The notes: generated by a model not told the origin, from the letters alone. Shown: positions 6,851-15,702, numbered from the stretch's first letter. The stretch is 64,000 bases of DNA from Lentzea cavernae (GCF_014653695.1 NZ_BNAR01000004.1:1-64000); one strand, 5' to 3'. Numbers and translations: made by a program.

Positions 6851-8026
6851 ATGCCGGAACTGCCGCGTCCGTGGTCCCGCGCCTGGCGCTACCTGCTCGC
6901 GGCGGCCGTCGGCGTGGCGGCGTGGTGCGCCATGACCGCGGTGGTGCTGTCCGGGCCGTTGACCGCAACCCAACAGGACGTCGTGGGCGCCGTGCTGGTG
7001 TTCGACCTCGTGGTCGGCGCGGTGACGCTCGCGCTCCTGCCTCTGCGGCGGCGCCATCCTCTGGCCGTGGCGTGCTTGACGAGCGCCGCCTGTGCCGTGT
7101 CGGTGACGAGCATGGGCCCGGCCGCGCTGGCCGTCGCCTCACTGGCCACACGGCGGCGACGGGTGCCGATCGCCGCGGCCGTGTTCCTCGCGGGCTCGCT
7201 CATGTCCGAGTTCGTCTACCAGCCTCGTTTCCTGTTCACCGAGGTCAGCGGCGTCGGGGCGGCAGGCGGCGTCGTGCTCGGCGGAGCCTTCTTCGCCGCC
7301 GCCGCGGCCACCGGCTACTACGTCGCCGCCCGCCGCGACCTGCTCGACTCGCTGCACGAGCGCGCCCTCACCGCCGAACGGGAGCAGGCCCTGACCGCGA
7401 CGGTCGCCCGCGAGGCGGAGCGGAACCGGATCGCCCGGGAGATGCACGACGTGCTGGCGCACCGCATCTCCATGGTGGCGCTGCACGCCGGCGCGCTCAC
7501 CTACCGCGAGGACCTCGACCGCGCGCAGACGGTCGAGACGGCGCAGACCATCCAGGAGAACGCCCGGCTCGCTCTGGCCGAACTCCGGGAGGTGCTGGGC
7601 GTCCTGCGGGCGGGCGACCCCGCGGACACCTCGGCCGGGAGTCCGACGCTCTCGCAACTGCCCGCGCTGCTCGCCGACGCGCGGGAGGCCGGGTCGGAGG
7701 TCCGCCTCGACAGCGGCGGCCTGCTCGCCCACCGGTTCCCGGAGACCTTGTCCCGCACGGCTTTCCGCATCGTGCAGGAGGCCCTGACCAACGCCCGCAG
7801 GCACGCACCCGGCGAACCCGTCGCCGTGCGGCTCACCGGCGCCGCCGGAGGTGTGCTCGAAGTGGAGGTCCGCAACCCGTTGTGCGAGCAGGTGAACGCG
7901 GCAGCGCCGGGAGTGGGGCTCCTGGGGCTCGCGGAGCGCGCCGAACTCGCGGGCGGGACCTTCGCCCACGGGCCACGCCCGGACGGGTCGTTCGTCGTGA
8001 CCGCGAGGCTGCCGTGGCAGAGCTGA
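6851..8026 (+). CDS. NarL-type two-component sensor histidine kinase
   Basis: This protein of about 391 residues has four to five transmembrane segments in the first 150 residues with short loops and no large sensor domain. A HisKA_3 dimerisation helix carries the phospho-accepting His in N-R-I-A-R-E-M-H-D-V-L-A-H. A HATPase_c domain has the N-box Q-E-A-L-T-N-A-R-R-H and the G-L-L-G-L-A-E-R box. The ATG at 6851 begins the first plausible protein start after a non-conserved Pro/Arg-rich leader. It overlaps the response regulator by 13 bp, so the pair is translationally coupled. The signal is probably a membrane or envelope condition (inference). Confidence 0.93.
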   Translation: MPELPRPWSRAWRYLLAAAVGVAAWCAMTAVVLSGPLTATQQDVVGAVLVFDLVVGAVTLALLPLRRRHPLAVACLTSAACAVSVTSMGPAALAVASLATRRRRVPIAAAVFLAGSLMSEFVYQPRFLFTEVSGVGAAGGVVLGGAFFAAAAATGYYVAARRDLLDSLHERALTAEREQALTATVAREAERNRIAREMHDVLAHRISMVALHAGALTYREDLDRAQTVETAQTIQENARLALAELREVLGVLRAGDPADTSAGSPTLSQLPALLADAREAGSEVRLDSGGLLAHRFPETLSRTAFRIVQEALTNARRHAPGEPVAVRLTGAAGGVLEVEVRNPLCEQVNAAAPGVGLLGLAERAELAGGTFAHGPRPDGSFVVTARLPWQS

Positions 8027-8697
8027 ACAAGGTGCGGTTGGTCGTCGTCGACGACGACCCGCTGGTGCGAGCCGGTCTGCTGATGATCCTGGGCGGCGCC
8101 GAGGACGTCGAGGTCGTCGGCGAGGCGTCCGACGGGCACGACGCGGTCGACGTCGTCGTGCGCGCACGCCCGGACGTCGTCCTGATGGACATCCGCATGC
8201 CCCGGATGGACGGCCTGGCCGCCACCCGCCGGCTGCGCGACCGCGGATCGCCGGCCAGGGTCATCGTCCTGACCACCTTCGACACCGACGAACTCGTCCT
8301 CACGGCACTGCGCGAGGGCGCGGCGGGATTCCTGTTGAAGGACACCAGACCCGCCGACATCGTCGCCGCCGTGCGCCGCGTCGCGCTCGGCGAACCGATG
8401 CTCTCGCCGAGCGTCACCAGCAGGCTCATCGCCGTGGCCACCAGGCAGGGCGACGGCTCCCGGCAACGCAAGGCCCGCGCCCTGCTCGCCCGGCTGACGG
8501 AACGCGAACGTGAGGTCGCCCGCGCGGTCGCCGAGGGGTTGTCCAACGCCGAGATCGCCGACTCGCTGCACCTCGGCCTGGCCACGGTCAAGACGCACGT
8601 CGGGAGCGTGTTCGCGAAGCTGGAGGTCACCAACCGCGTCCAGGTCTCCCGGTACGTGCACGACGCCGCATCGGTGTCCGAGGCCGACGAGGCTTGA
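8014..8697 (+). CDS. NarL/LuxR-type response regulator
   Basis: This is a 227-residue protein. The receiver domain (1-125) has the acidic pair in V-V-D-D-D-P-L-V-R, the phospho-acceptor Asp in V-V-L-M-D-I-R-M-P, Thr in V-L-T-T-F and Lys in L-L-K-D. The LuxR-type HTH (about 155-220) has L-T-E-R-E-R-E-V and N-A-E-I-A-D-S-L-H-L-G-L-A-T-V-K-T-H-V. It starts at a GTG within the kinase gene. It is the cognate partner of the kinase at 6851; no obvious target transporter is adjacent. Confidence 0.94.
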   Translation: MAELNKVRLVVVDDDPLVRAGLLMILGGAEDVEVVGEASDGHDAVDVVVRARPDVVLMDIRMPRMDGLAATRRLRDRGSPARVIVLTTFDTDELVLTALREGAAGFLLKDTRPADIVAAVRRVALGEPMLSPSVTSRLIAVATRQGDGSRQRKARALLARLTEREREVARAVAEGLSNAEIADSLHLGLATVKTHVGSVFAKLEVTNRVQVSRYVHDAASVSEADEA

Positions 8698-8727
8698 CTT
8701 CAGTCAACACTGAAGCAATAGAGACCA

Positions 8728-9393
8728 TCACGCGTGCCCGAGCAGGTGCGCGCTCTCCTCGGCCCGCCGCAACGCACCGAGCAACGCGGCCCGCCCGGTG
8801 TCGTCGATGTCGCGGGTCAAAGCGTCCGTCGCGATGTCTCCGCCCTGCCGCAGTTCGTCGACCAGCGCACGGTGGACGGCAGCCATGCTCGCGGCGTCGA
8901 AGTCGGGGCGGACGAAGGTGAGCAGCAACCGCACCTCGTCCTCGCAGCGCCGGTAGCTGTCGAGCAGGTGCCGGTTGCCGGCGGCCGCGACGATCGCCCG
9001 ATGAATGGCGCTGTGCACGCTCGTCAGCTCCCGCCACGACGGCTGCGGCGAGCGCTCGGCCAACGCCTCGAGGCGCTCGATCTCGACCAGCACCGGCTCC
9101 AGGTCCGCCCCGGCGGCCAGCGCCATCCGCAGCGCGCCCAGTTCGAGCACCTTGCGGTAGTCGAAGATCTCGTCGATGCGGGCTTTGCTGAGCGGCGCGA
9201 CCACCGCTCCCCTGTGCCGTTCGTGGGCCACCAGCCCGCGCTCGACGAGCAGCCGCAGCGCTGAGCGAACCGTGTGCCTGCCGACGTCGAACCGCGCGGC
9301 CAGGTCCTCCTCCCGGAAGCGGGTGCCCACCGGGTGCGCGCCGTCGAGCAGCTCACCGCGCAGAGCTGCAGCGATCCGCTCGGGAGCTGCCAT
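8728..9393 (-). CDS. GntR-family (FCD) transcriptional regulator
   Basis: The protein is about 221 residues. An N-terminal winged HTH (R-F-D-V-G-R-H-T-V-R-S-A-L-R-L-L-V-E-R-G-L-V) is followed by the all-helical FCD ligand domain of the FadR subfamily, with H-R-A-I-V-A-A-A-G-N-R-H-L-L-D as the metal-ligand helix. The start is ATG 9393 or GTG 9405; neither has a convincing ribosome site. It is divergent from the alpha/beta hydrolase, and a GATTGTG-T-CACAATC palindrome sits in the gap. It probably represses that hydrolase and itself. Confidence 0.9.
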   Translation of the reverse strand: MAAPERIAAALRGELLDGAHPVGTRFREEDLAARFDVGRHTVRSALRLLVERGLVAHERHRGAVVAPLSKARIDEIFDYRKVLELGALRMALAAGADLEPVLVEIERLEALAERSPQPSWRELTSVHSAIHRAIVAAAGNRHLLDSYRRCEDEVRLLLTFVRPDFDAASMAAVHRALVDELRQGGDIATDALTRDIDDTGRAALLGALRRAEESAHLLGHA

Positions 9394-9411
9394 GACGTTG
9401 TCCACGCCTCG

Positions 9412-9426
9412 GATTGTGTCACAATC
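9412..9426. promoter_or_regulatory. Predicted GntR operator
   Basis: GATTGTG-T-CACAATC has perfect 7-bp arms and sits just upstream of the GntR start. A matching half-site TCACAAT lies at 9464-9470, directly before the hydrolase ribosome site. Confidence 0.65.
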
Positions 9427-9480
9427 GCAGAAAGGTTGTTCTACGATCCAGTTCTGGGCTGAGTCACAATGGGGAGCACA

Positions 9481-10266
9481 ATGCAGATCGAAGACGTGCG
9501 CGTGTACGGCGAGTCCGGTCCCCCGGTGCTGCTCCTGCCCGGCGGCGCCGAGTCCTGCGACGGCTTCTTCCCCGGTCTGCGCGAGGGCCTGACGACCAGG
9601 GCCCAGGTGGTCGAACACGACCGGCCGGGCACCGGGACGTCCACCGCGGACGGTTCGCTCGCCGGCGCCACCGCCGCGCTCAGCGCACTCGTCGAACGGC
9701 TGGACCGCGGCCCGGTCGTCGTGGTCGGCCAAAGCCTCGGCGGCGCCGTGGGAGTGCTGCTCGCCCGTGACCACCCCGAGCAGGTGGCGGGCCTGGTGCT
9801 GCTCGACCCGACACCGATCAACGACGCCCGCACCTGCAAGAACGTCGAACGCACGGCAAGCGTGCTCGCCAAGCTGGCGGCGGTGCCCGGCGTCCGTCGC
9901 CTGCTCGCATCGGGGCTGCGCGCCGCCGCGCTCCGCAACACCGGCGACCTCCGCCCCGACTGCGCCGCGGCGCTCGCACGGACGGCGAACCTCGACCTCC
10001 CGACGCTGGGCCGCGCGGTCCGCGGCCTCACCGACCTCGCCCGCGGCCTGCGGGAGTCCGACCTGCCCCAGCGCCCGGCCGTGGTGGTGACGGCCGACCG
10101 CGCACCGGACCACGCGGTCCACCTGGCCCACCGCCGCCTGGCCACCGCGTTCGGCGGCGAGATCCGATGCTGGCCCGGCGCAACGCACAGTGTGCACCTC
10201 GACCACCCCGACGAGGTCCTGGCGACCGTGCGCGAACTGGTCGACCTGGTGGCCGCGGCCACGTGA
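9481..10266 (+). CDS. Alpha/beta hydrolase
   Basis: This 261-residue alpha/beta-hydrolase fold has the oxyanion segment L-L-P-G-G-A-E-S, the nucleophile elbow G-Q-S-L-G-G (Ser about residue 86) and the catalytic His in G-A-T-H-S-V-H-L-D-H-P. It is an esterase or lactonase-like enzyme of unknown substrate, cytoplasmic (no signal peptide). ATG 9481 is preferred over 9469 because GGGGAG lies four bases before it. It is divergent from the GntR regulator and carries an operator half-site in its leader. Confidence 0.9.
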   Translation: MQIEDVRVYGESGPPVLLLPGGAESCDGFFPGLREGLTTRAQVVEHDRPGTGTSTADGSLAGATAALSALVERLDRGPVVVVGQSLGGAVGVLLARDHPEQVAGLVLLDPTPINDARTCKNVERTASVLAKLAAVPGVRRLLASGLRAAALRNTGDLRPDCAAALARTANLDLPTLGRAVRGLTDLARGLRESDLPQRPAVVVTADRAPDHAVHLAHRRLATAFGGEIRCWPGATHSVHLDHPDEVLATVRELVDLVAAAT

Positions 10267-10528
10267 GCCACCCGCCGACCCCATCACCTGGGTTGAGCGG
10301 CTCCCCCGCGGGAATGTCCCCGAGGTTCACGACCGATCTCCCGGCGAGGTGAACTGCGCATGGCGGCCTCCGCACGTGGCATGCCCTCGGTGGCCGCGTC
10401 CAGCACCTGGCACGACGCAGACGACGTGCGGCCCGGCTGAGACGGTTCTGGCACGTGCTGTGGGTGGACGCCGCGTGGATGGAACAGAGCCTGATGCCCC
10501 AGTCATGTCCTTCGTGGACCGGACCGCG
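10267..10528. other. Intergenic region without a recognisable gene
   Basis: This is a 262-bp gap between the convergent hydrolase (+) and small coiled-coil gene (-). No frame has family resemblance, and I see no strong hairpin with a T-tract. Confidence 0.5.
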
Positions 10529-10852
10529 TCAGGTCGGCTGTTCGCCCGACGGCAACGCCGTCTGCATGTTGATCTCGCGCTGGTCGGCGTCCGCGTCGCG
10601 CTGCCGCACAAGCTGTTCGCGGTCGTCGAGGGCCGCGCCGCGGCGGCGTTGCGCGGCCTCGGACTCCCCCAGTTCGGCCTCGCGGCCGTCCAGTCCTCTC
10701 CGGAGTTCGTCCAGCTGTTCCTCGCGGCGGTCCAGGGCGCGGTCGCGTGCGTCGCCGGGCGCCCTCGACAGGGCGTCTGCCGAGGCGGCCACCTCGGCGT
10801 CGATCTCGGCCTGCTGACGGATCTCGTCGCCCCTGTCGCCCGGCCTGCTCAT
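10529..10852 (-). CDS. Small charged coiled-coil protein
   Basis: The 107-residue protein is dominated by Arg, Asp, Glu and Ala with an almost unbroken helical pattern (A-L-D-R-R-E-E-Q-L-D-E-L-R-R, then D-D-R-E-Q-L-V-R-Q-R-D-A-D-A-D-Q-R-E). Such R/D-rich coiled-coil proteins are common in actinomycetes, often near GAF/ANTAR regulators, and have no assigned function. ATG 10852 is preferred because the extension to 10903 lacks the pattern. It lies 63 bp downstream of the amidohydrolase on the same strand. Confidence 0.55.
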   Translation of the reverse strand: MSRPGDRGDEIRQQAEIDAEVAASADALSRAPGDARDRALDRREEQLDELRRGLDGREAELGESEAAQRRRGAALDDREQLVRQRDADADQREINMQTALPSGEQPT

Positions 10853-10915
10853 CCGCTCATTTGACCACCCGTGGCGTGGAACGCGAAGTTCGTGACGGCG
10901 CAAGGAACAGCGGGG

Positions 10916-12187
10916 TCAGTGGTTCGCCAGTCGCAGGACCGTGGTCGCGAGCACGTTGATGCCGGCCGTGCACGCCTCGGGAGTGGAGTACTCGCGGGGG
11001 TTGTGGCTGATGCCGTCGTACTCGCCGCGCACGAAGACCATGGCCGTCGGGGTGATCGCGGCCATCTCCTGCGCGTCGTGGCCCGCCCCGGACATCAACC
11101 GCATCGTGTCGTGCCCGAGGTCAGCGCAGGCGGCCGCGATCACGTCCTGCACGCCCTCGTCGAACGGGACGTGCGTCGTCTTGGCCATTCGCCTGGTCTC
11201 GACCCGCAGGCCCGGCTGGGTCCCGGGCAGCGTGGTGAGGAACGCGGCCAGGTCGGCTTCCGCCTCGGCCATGTGCGCGTCGTCGGGGTTGCGCAGGTCG
11301 ACGGTCAGCTCGGCGCGGTCGGGCACGACGCTGGGCAGTCCCGGTGACGTCCTGAGGTGGCCGACGGTCGCCCGCAACCGGCCGTAAGCGCCGGAATCGA
11401 CCATCTCGCGGAGCTTCACGACGATCTGCGCGGCGGCGAGGCCCGCGTCCGCCCTCAGTTCCGTCGGGGTGGTGCCGGCGTGGGCCGCGCGGCCGTGGAC
11501 GGTGACCTTCTGCCACGAGATCGCCTGCACGCCGGTGACCACGCCGACGTCGTAACCCTGCTCGGCCAGCACCGGTCCCTGTTCGATGTGGCACTCCACG
11601 TAGGCGTGCGGCGGGTCCAGGCGCACCGGGCGGTCGCCCCGGAAGCCGATGCGGACCAGTTCGTCGCCGAACCGCAGCCCCTGTTCGTCGACCAGGTCGT
11701 AGGCGTAGTCGAGCGTCAGGCGTCCCGCGGCGACCGCGGAGCCGAGCATGTCGGTGCCGAACCGGACCCCCTCCTCCTCGGTCCAGGCGGTGACGACGAT
11801 CGGGCGCCGGGTGGTGATGCCCGCGTCGTTGAGGGAGCGCACGACCTCCAGCGCCCCGAGAACGCCGAGGCAGCCGTCGAACGCGCCGGCTGTGGCGACC
11901 GAATCGATGTGCGAGCCGGCCAGCACGGGGGCGAGCCCCGGCTCGGAGCCCTCGCGGCGGCCGAAGAGAGAGCCCATCTCGTCGATGGTGACGTCGAGTC
12001 CGGCGGCGGTCATCCACTCGATCACGAGCCGGCGGCCCGCGGCGTCCGCGTCGGTCAGCGACTGCCGGTCGACCCCGGTCAGCCCGGTCGCCTCGTCGGA
12101 GTACGCGCCGATCTCCGCCAGCTCCATCAGCGAATCCCACAACCGCTCGCCGTTCACGGTCAGCAGCGTGCTCAGCACATCAGTCAT
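10916..12187 (-). CDS. Zn-dependent hydantoinase/carbamoylase-family amidohydrolase
   Basis: This 423-residue M20/M28-type metalloenzyme resembles N-carbamoyl-L-amino-acid hydrolase and allantoate amidohydrolase. Metal ligands are visible in G-S-H-I-D-S-V, G-A-F-D-G-C-L-G, the Glu pair of T-E-E-E-G-V-R-F, H-I-E-Q-G-P-V-L and S-G-A-G-H-D-A-Q. The lid domain contains G-R-A-A-H-A-G-T-T-P. It releases an amino acid, CO2 and ammonia from carbamoylated substrates, in pyrimidine, hydantoin or ureide degradation. ATG 12187 is preferred over the longer frame to 12229. It is divergent from a LysR regulator, its probable activator. Confidence 0.93.
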   Translation of the reverse strand: MTDVLSTLLTVNGERLWDSLMELAEIGAYSDEATGLTGVDRQSLTDADAAGRRLVIEWMTAAGLDVTIDEMGSLFGRREGSEPGLAPVLAGSHIDSVATAGAFDGCLGVLGALEVVRSLNDAGITTRRPIVVTAWTEEEGVRFGTDMLGSAVAAGRLTLDYAYDLVDEQGLRFGDELVRIGFRGDRPVRLDPPHAYVECHIEQGPVLAEQGYDVGVVTGVQAISWQKVTVHGRAAHAGTTPTELRADAGLAAAQIVVKLREMVDSGAYGRLRATVGHLRTSPGLPSVVPDRAELTVDLRNPDDAHMAEAEADLAAFLTTLPGTQPGLRVETRRMAKTTHVPFDEGVQDVIAAACADLGHDTMRLMSGAGHDAQEMAAITPTAMVFVRGEYDGISHNPREYSTPEACTAGINVLATTVLRLANH

Positions 12188-12272
12188 GGCGCCCACGCTA
12201 GGAAGCGACTCACGATGAACCCAGACCACGAGTTCGACTGATACTCATGACGGAAAACGACGGGAGGCCGGG

Positions 12273-13139
12273 ATGTACAACGTGCGGCGACTGCGCCTGC
12301 TGCGCGAACTGAGCCACCGCGGCACCCTGGCCGCCGTCGCCGAGGCGTTGGGGCACAACCCCTCGTCGGTCTCCCACCAGCTCACGATGCTCGAACGCGA
12401 GGTCGGCGTCCGCCTGCTCGAACCCGCCGGGCGCAAGGTCCGGCTCACCGCGGCGGCGCTCGTGCTCGTCGAGCACACCGAGACCATCCTGCTCGAGCTC
12501 GAACGGGCGGAGGCCGCCATGGCCGCCACCCGCACCGAGGTGACCGGCACGATCCGGATGGCGACCTTCCAGACCGCGGGCCACGCCCTGATGCCCGCCG
12601 CCATCGCGACCCTCGCGGCCACCTACCCCGGGTTGGACGTCGACCTCACCCACGTCGACGCCGAACAGGCGCTGCCCGCGCTCGTCGCCCGTGAGTTCGA
12701 CCTCGTCCTGCACGAGCAGTACCCCGGCGCGCCCGTGCCGCCCATCACCGGCGTCACCGTCGACCGGCTCGCCGAAGACCCGATGCTGCTCGCCACCCCC
12801 GCCGGCGTCACCACCCTCGACCAGGCCGCACGGCTGCCCTGGGCCATGGAACCGGAGGACACCCGCGCCGGCGCCTGGGCCAGGTCCGTCTGCCGCGCCG
12901 CGGGGTTCGAGCCGCTGGTCCGCTACCGGTCGTCGGACGTGCTCCTGCACCGCGAACTCGTCCGCCACGGACTGGCCGCGTCGCTCCTGCCCGAGCTGGT
13001 GCTCACCGACGCGTCCGGGCTGCGCGTGACACCGCTGCCCGGTGCCCCCTGTCGATCGATCATGCTCGCCGTCCGCACCGGCAGCCTCACCACCCCAGCG
13101 TTGACCGCCGTGATCGACGTTCTGAAGACACTGCGGTGA
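12273..13139 (+). CDS. LysR-family transcriptional regulator
   Basis: This 288-residue protein has an N-terminal LysR HTH (about 1-60: L-R-L-L-R-E-L-S-H-R-G-T-L-A-A-V-A-E-A-L) and a periplasmic-binding-like effector domain. A GGGAGG ribosome site precedes the ATG. It is divergent from the carbamoyl-amino-acid hydrolase with an 85-bp gap, the classic LysR arrangement, so it is probably the activator of that gene with a pathway intermediate as co-inducer (inference). Confidence 0.93.
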   Translation: MYNVRRLRLLRELSHRGTLAAVAEALGHNPSSVSHQLTMLEREVGVRLLEPAGRKVRLTAAALVLVEHTETILLELERAEAAMAATRTEVTGTIRMATFQTAGHALMPAAIATLAATYPGLDVDLTHVDAEQALPALVAREFDLVLHEQYPGAPVPPITGVTVDRLAEDPMLLATPAGVTTLDQAARLPWAMEPEDTRAGAWARSVCRAAGFEPLVRYRSSDVLLHRELVRHGLAASLLPELVLTDASGLRVTPLPGAPCRSIMLAVRTGSLTTPALTAVIDVLKTLR

Positions 13140-13245
13140 TAGCGCGCAGAACGTAGCCGGGTCCACTTTCGAGTGGTTGTGACGCGTCGAGGAAGATTCC
13201 CCTCCCCGTCGGCTATCCCTCCCGCAGTCAACCGGAGGTGCCTCG

Positions 13246-14823
13246 ATGCGGGTGGACAACGGCCGTTTGCGTGATCGCGTGGCCTCGCGGAAGCGCTGGT
13301 GCCTCGTCGCGGTGATGTCCATGGCGGCGACGAGCTGCACCGGCGGACCGTTCGGACTCATGTCCCACGGCACGTCCGGTGCGCTGACGGCCGACGTGGC
13401 CGCACCCTCCGAGAAGACCGCCGTGCTGGACGCCGAACCGGGTCCGGCCTCCGCGATCGCCATGAGTTCTGCCCTCTTCCGCAGCGCTCCCGTCGTGGTC
13501 GTCGCAGCGGAGTCGGACCCGGCGGCCTCGGCCGGAGCGGGCACTCTCGCGAAACGGCTGGGGGTCCCGGTGCTCCAGATCCCCGCTGCGAAGGACTCCG
13601 CTCCTGAACAGCACTCCACGGCCGTGCGCGACGAGGTGAAGAGGTTGTCGCCCAAGGCGGTGCTCACCGTCGGCGTCGAGGCGCGCCGTGAGGTCCAGGC
13701 GTGGGCGGGGACGATCGAGGTGGTGGGGATCGACGCACGGGGAGGCGACGTCTCCACGGACCTGCCCGCGGGGCTGCCGGACGTCGAGCCCGCCCACCCC
13801 GTGGACGTGACGGTGCTGGCGGACACCGACCGGGACGACGTCGCCGCGATCGCCACGGCACGGGCGGCGGGCGCGCGGATCGTCGAGGTGCGCGGCACCG
13901 ATCCGAGAAACGACCAGGCCGTGATGGACGCGTTGCACGCGGAGCCGTCCGGCGCGTTGCTGGCGCTGGGCAAGGACTTCGGCCCACCGGACCGGCTGCG
14001 CAAGCGGGTGGACGCGGTGGTCAGCGGCGGCGCGCTGCCCGGCGGCGGGCAGGTCCTCTTCCCCGGCAGGATGCTGGTCTGCCTCTACGGACACCCGGAA
14101 GGTCCCGCGCTCGGCGCACTCGGCGAACAGGACCTCGACGGCACCATCGCGCGCGCGAAGAAGCTGGCCGCCGAGTACGAGCCGCTCAGCGACGTGCCCG
14201 TCGTGCCGACCCTGGAGATCATCGTCACCGTCGCCCACGGCTCGCCCGGACCGGACGGCGACTACTCGGGCGAGTCCGACGTCGAGTCGTTGCGCCCGTG
14301 GGTGGAGAAGGCGGGCAAGGAAGGCCTGTACGTGATCCTGGACCTGCAGCCGGGCAGGGCCCGCGTGGTGGACCAGGCCAAGCGGTACGCGCCGTTGCTG
14401 GAGATGCCCCACGTCGGCCTGGCCGTCGACCCGGAGTGGAAGCTCGGGCCGGACCAGGTGCCGCTGCAGCAGATCGGCGGTGTCGACGCCTCGGAGATCA
14501 ACGAGGTCACGGCCTGGCTCGCGGACCTGACCGCTGCCAAGTCCCTGCCCCAGAAACTGCTCGTGGTGCACCAGTTCCAGCTCACGATGGTGCGGAACGA
14601 GCAGGCGCTCGACACCAGCCGTGACGAGGTGCAGCTGCTGATCCACATGGACGGTCAGGGCACGACCGGGCAGAAGGTGTCCACGTGGGAATCCGTCGTG
14701 GGAGCCCGGCCGGGCGACCTGCCGATGGGCTGGAAGAACTTCTACGACGAGGACAAGCCGATGCTCACGCCGAAGCAGACCATGGCTTACGAACCGAAGC
14801 CGTCGATGGTCTCCTACCAGTGA
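13246..14823 (+). CDS. Secreted lipoprotein, cell-wall-binding-repeat-2-like
   Basis: This is a 525-residue predicted lipoprotein. A basic N-terminus, a hydrophobic stretch and a lipobox M-A-A-T-S-C put the acylated Cys at about residue 31. Residues 75-260 show beta-alpha repeats with alternating S-A-P-V-V-V-V-A-A-E-S and A-V-L-T-V-G-V-E segments, resembling the CW_binding_2-type fold. The rest is a TIM-barrel-like domain (L-E-I-I-V-T-V-A-H-G-S, L-Y-V-I-L-D-L-Q-P-G, H-V-G-L-A-V-D-P-E-W-K). No catalytic function can be assigned. CCGGAGG precedes the ATG. It is monocistronic, followed by a convergent DUF3040 gene. Confidence 0.82.
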   Translation: MRVDNGRLRDRVASRKRWCLVAVMSMAATSCTGGPFGLMSHGTSGALTADVAAPSEKTAVLDAEPGPASAIAMSSALFRSAPVVVVAAESDPAASAGAGTLAKRLGVPVLQIPAAKDSAPEQHSTAVRDEVKRLSPKAVLTVGVEARREVQAWAGTIEVVGIDARGGDVSTDLPAGLPDVEPAHPVDVTVLADTDRDDVAAIATARAAGARIVEVRGTDPRNDQAVMDALHAEPSGALLALGKDFGPPDRLRKRVDAVVSGGALPGGGQVLFPGRMLVCLYGHPEGPALGALGEQDLDGTIARAKKLAAEYEPLSDVPVVPTLEIIVTVAHGSPGPDGDYSGESDVESLRPWVEKAGKEGLYVILDLQPGRARVVDQAKRYAPLLEMPHVGLAVDPEWKLGPDQVPLQQIGGVDASEINEVTAWLADLTAAKSLPQKLLVVHQFQLTMVRNEQALDTSRDEVQLLIHMDGQGTTGQKVSTWESVVGARPGDLPMGWKNFYDEDKPMLTPKQTMAYEPKPSMVSYQ

Positions 14824-14831
14824 GCCGGAGA

Positions 14832-15122
14832 TCAGTCGGTCACCTGACTCCGCTGGACCTCAGGTGTCTTCCGGCGTTGCGCTGTGCCCCACGCCCACCC
14901 GGCCACCAGCGCGCACGCCAGCGCACCGGTCATGTGCCCGAGTCCCAACGCGACCACGGTCAGCAGCCCCGCGACGACCATGAGGGCCGTGCAGGCGTAG
15001 CCGTGACGTCCGCGCTTCACCGGCCAGTCAACGCTTTTCAGGGTCTGGGCGAGTTTCGGATCGTCGTCGCTGAGTCCGCGTTCGATCTCGCACAGCGTCT
15101 CGCGTTCACGGTCACTGAGCAC
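14832..15122 (-). CDS. DUF3040 membrane protein
   Basis: The 96-residue protein begins M-L-S-D-R-E-R-E-T-L-C-E-I-E-R-G-L, the signature of DUF3040, a family restricted to actinobacteria. The soluble N-terminal half is followed by two transmembrane segments (about 45-80) and a charged tail. The start GTG overlaps the end of the Gre-like gene by 11 bp, indicating translational coupling. The function is unknown. Confidence 0.88.
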   Translation of the reverse strand: MLSDRERETLCEIERGLSDDDPKLAQTLKSVDWPVKRGRHGYACTALMVVAGLLTVVALGLGHMTGALACALVAGWAWGTAQRRKTPEVQRSQVTD

Positions 15123-15579
15123 GGCGCACCTCCACGGTCGCCCGCCCGTAGGGCACCGCGTTCAGCAACGTGACGGAGACCAGAGCACCGCCGGGTGTCC
15201 GGTAGGTGCGCTGTTCTCCTTGCCCGGCACCGTGAACCGCCGCTCCCAACGGCGAGTCCGGCGAGAAGACGTCCATCGTGCCGTGCTCCGCGCCGCGTGC
15301 GCCGAGCAGGAACGTCTCAGTCTCGCCGGTGTCGTCGAAGCGGACGGTGAGGAGCATGCCGGGTTCGGCGACGCCGTCGTCCGGAGGGTCCTCGCCCACG
15401 ACCGCCTTGGTGAGCAGGTCGTTGATCTGGCGGATGCGCGCCTCCCGGTCCCGCCGGGACGCGAAGCCCGGATCGTCGTCGGGGCTGCTGCGGGGCGGCG
15501 CGAGCAGGGCAGCGAGTTCGTTGCGGAGCCGGTGGTGCGCCTGCGGTGTGAGCCACACGCGCGGGGTCGTGCTCGTCAT
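15112..15579 (-). CDS. GreA/GreB-family elongation-factor-like protein
   Basis: This 155-residue protein has an N-terminal helical hairpin (T-P-Q-A-H-H-R-L-R-N-E-L, then R-D-R-E-A-R-I-R-Q-I-N-D-L-L) and a C-terminal FKBP-like beta domain, with G-M-L-L-T-V-R-F and S-P-D-S-P-L-G-A-A-V-H-G, the Gre C-terminal signature. GreA rescues backtracked RNA polymerase. The hairpin tip here is P-P-D-D rather than the usual acidic pair context, so it may act differently from housekeeping GreA. It heads a two-gene operon with DUF3040. Confidence 0.85.
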   Translation of the reverse strand: MTSTTPRVWLTPQAHHRLRNELAALLAPPRSSPDDDPGFASRRDREARIRQINDLLTKAVVGEDPPDDGVAEPGMLLTVRFDDTGETETFLLGARGAEHGTMDVFSPDSPLGAAVHGAGQGEQRTYRTPGGALVSVTLLNAVPYGRATVEVRRAQ

Positions 15580-15603
15580 GATGCCTCCGTGGCAGGAGTA
15601 GGT

Positions 15604-15643
15604 GCCGTCAGGGCGGTCTGGGGGGAGGCGCCGCCCTGACGGC
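15604..15643 (-). terminator. Strong hairpin, terminator of the oxidase operon
   Basis: GCCGTCAGGGCGG (15604-15616) pairs perfectly with CCGCCCTGACGGC (15631-15643). It lies after the 53-aa gene on the minus strand and before the Gre-like gene start region. There is no T-tract, as is usual at this GC content. Confidence 0.6.
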
Positions 15644-15648
15644 GGGGG

Positions 15649-15693
15649 TGTCCGTGTCGGCCGGGTTCGGTCGGCCCGCGACCCGCACGGACA
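15649..15693 (-). terminator. Second hairpin of a tandem pair
   Basis: TGTCCGTG (15649-15656) pairs with CACGGACA (15686-15693). Together with the hairpin at 15604 it forms a tandem terminator downstream of the small gene. Confidence 0.45.
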
Positions 15694-15702
15694 GGAAGGG
15701 GG

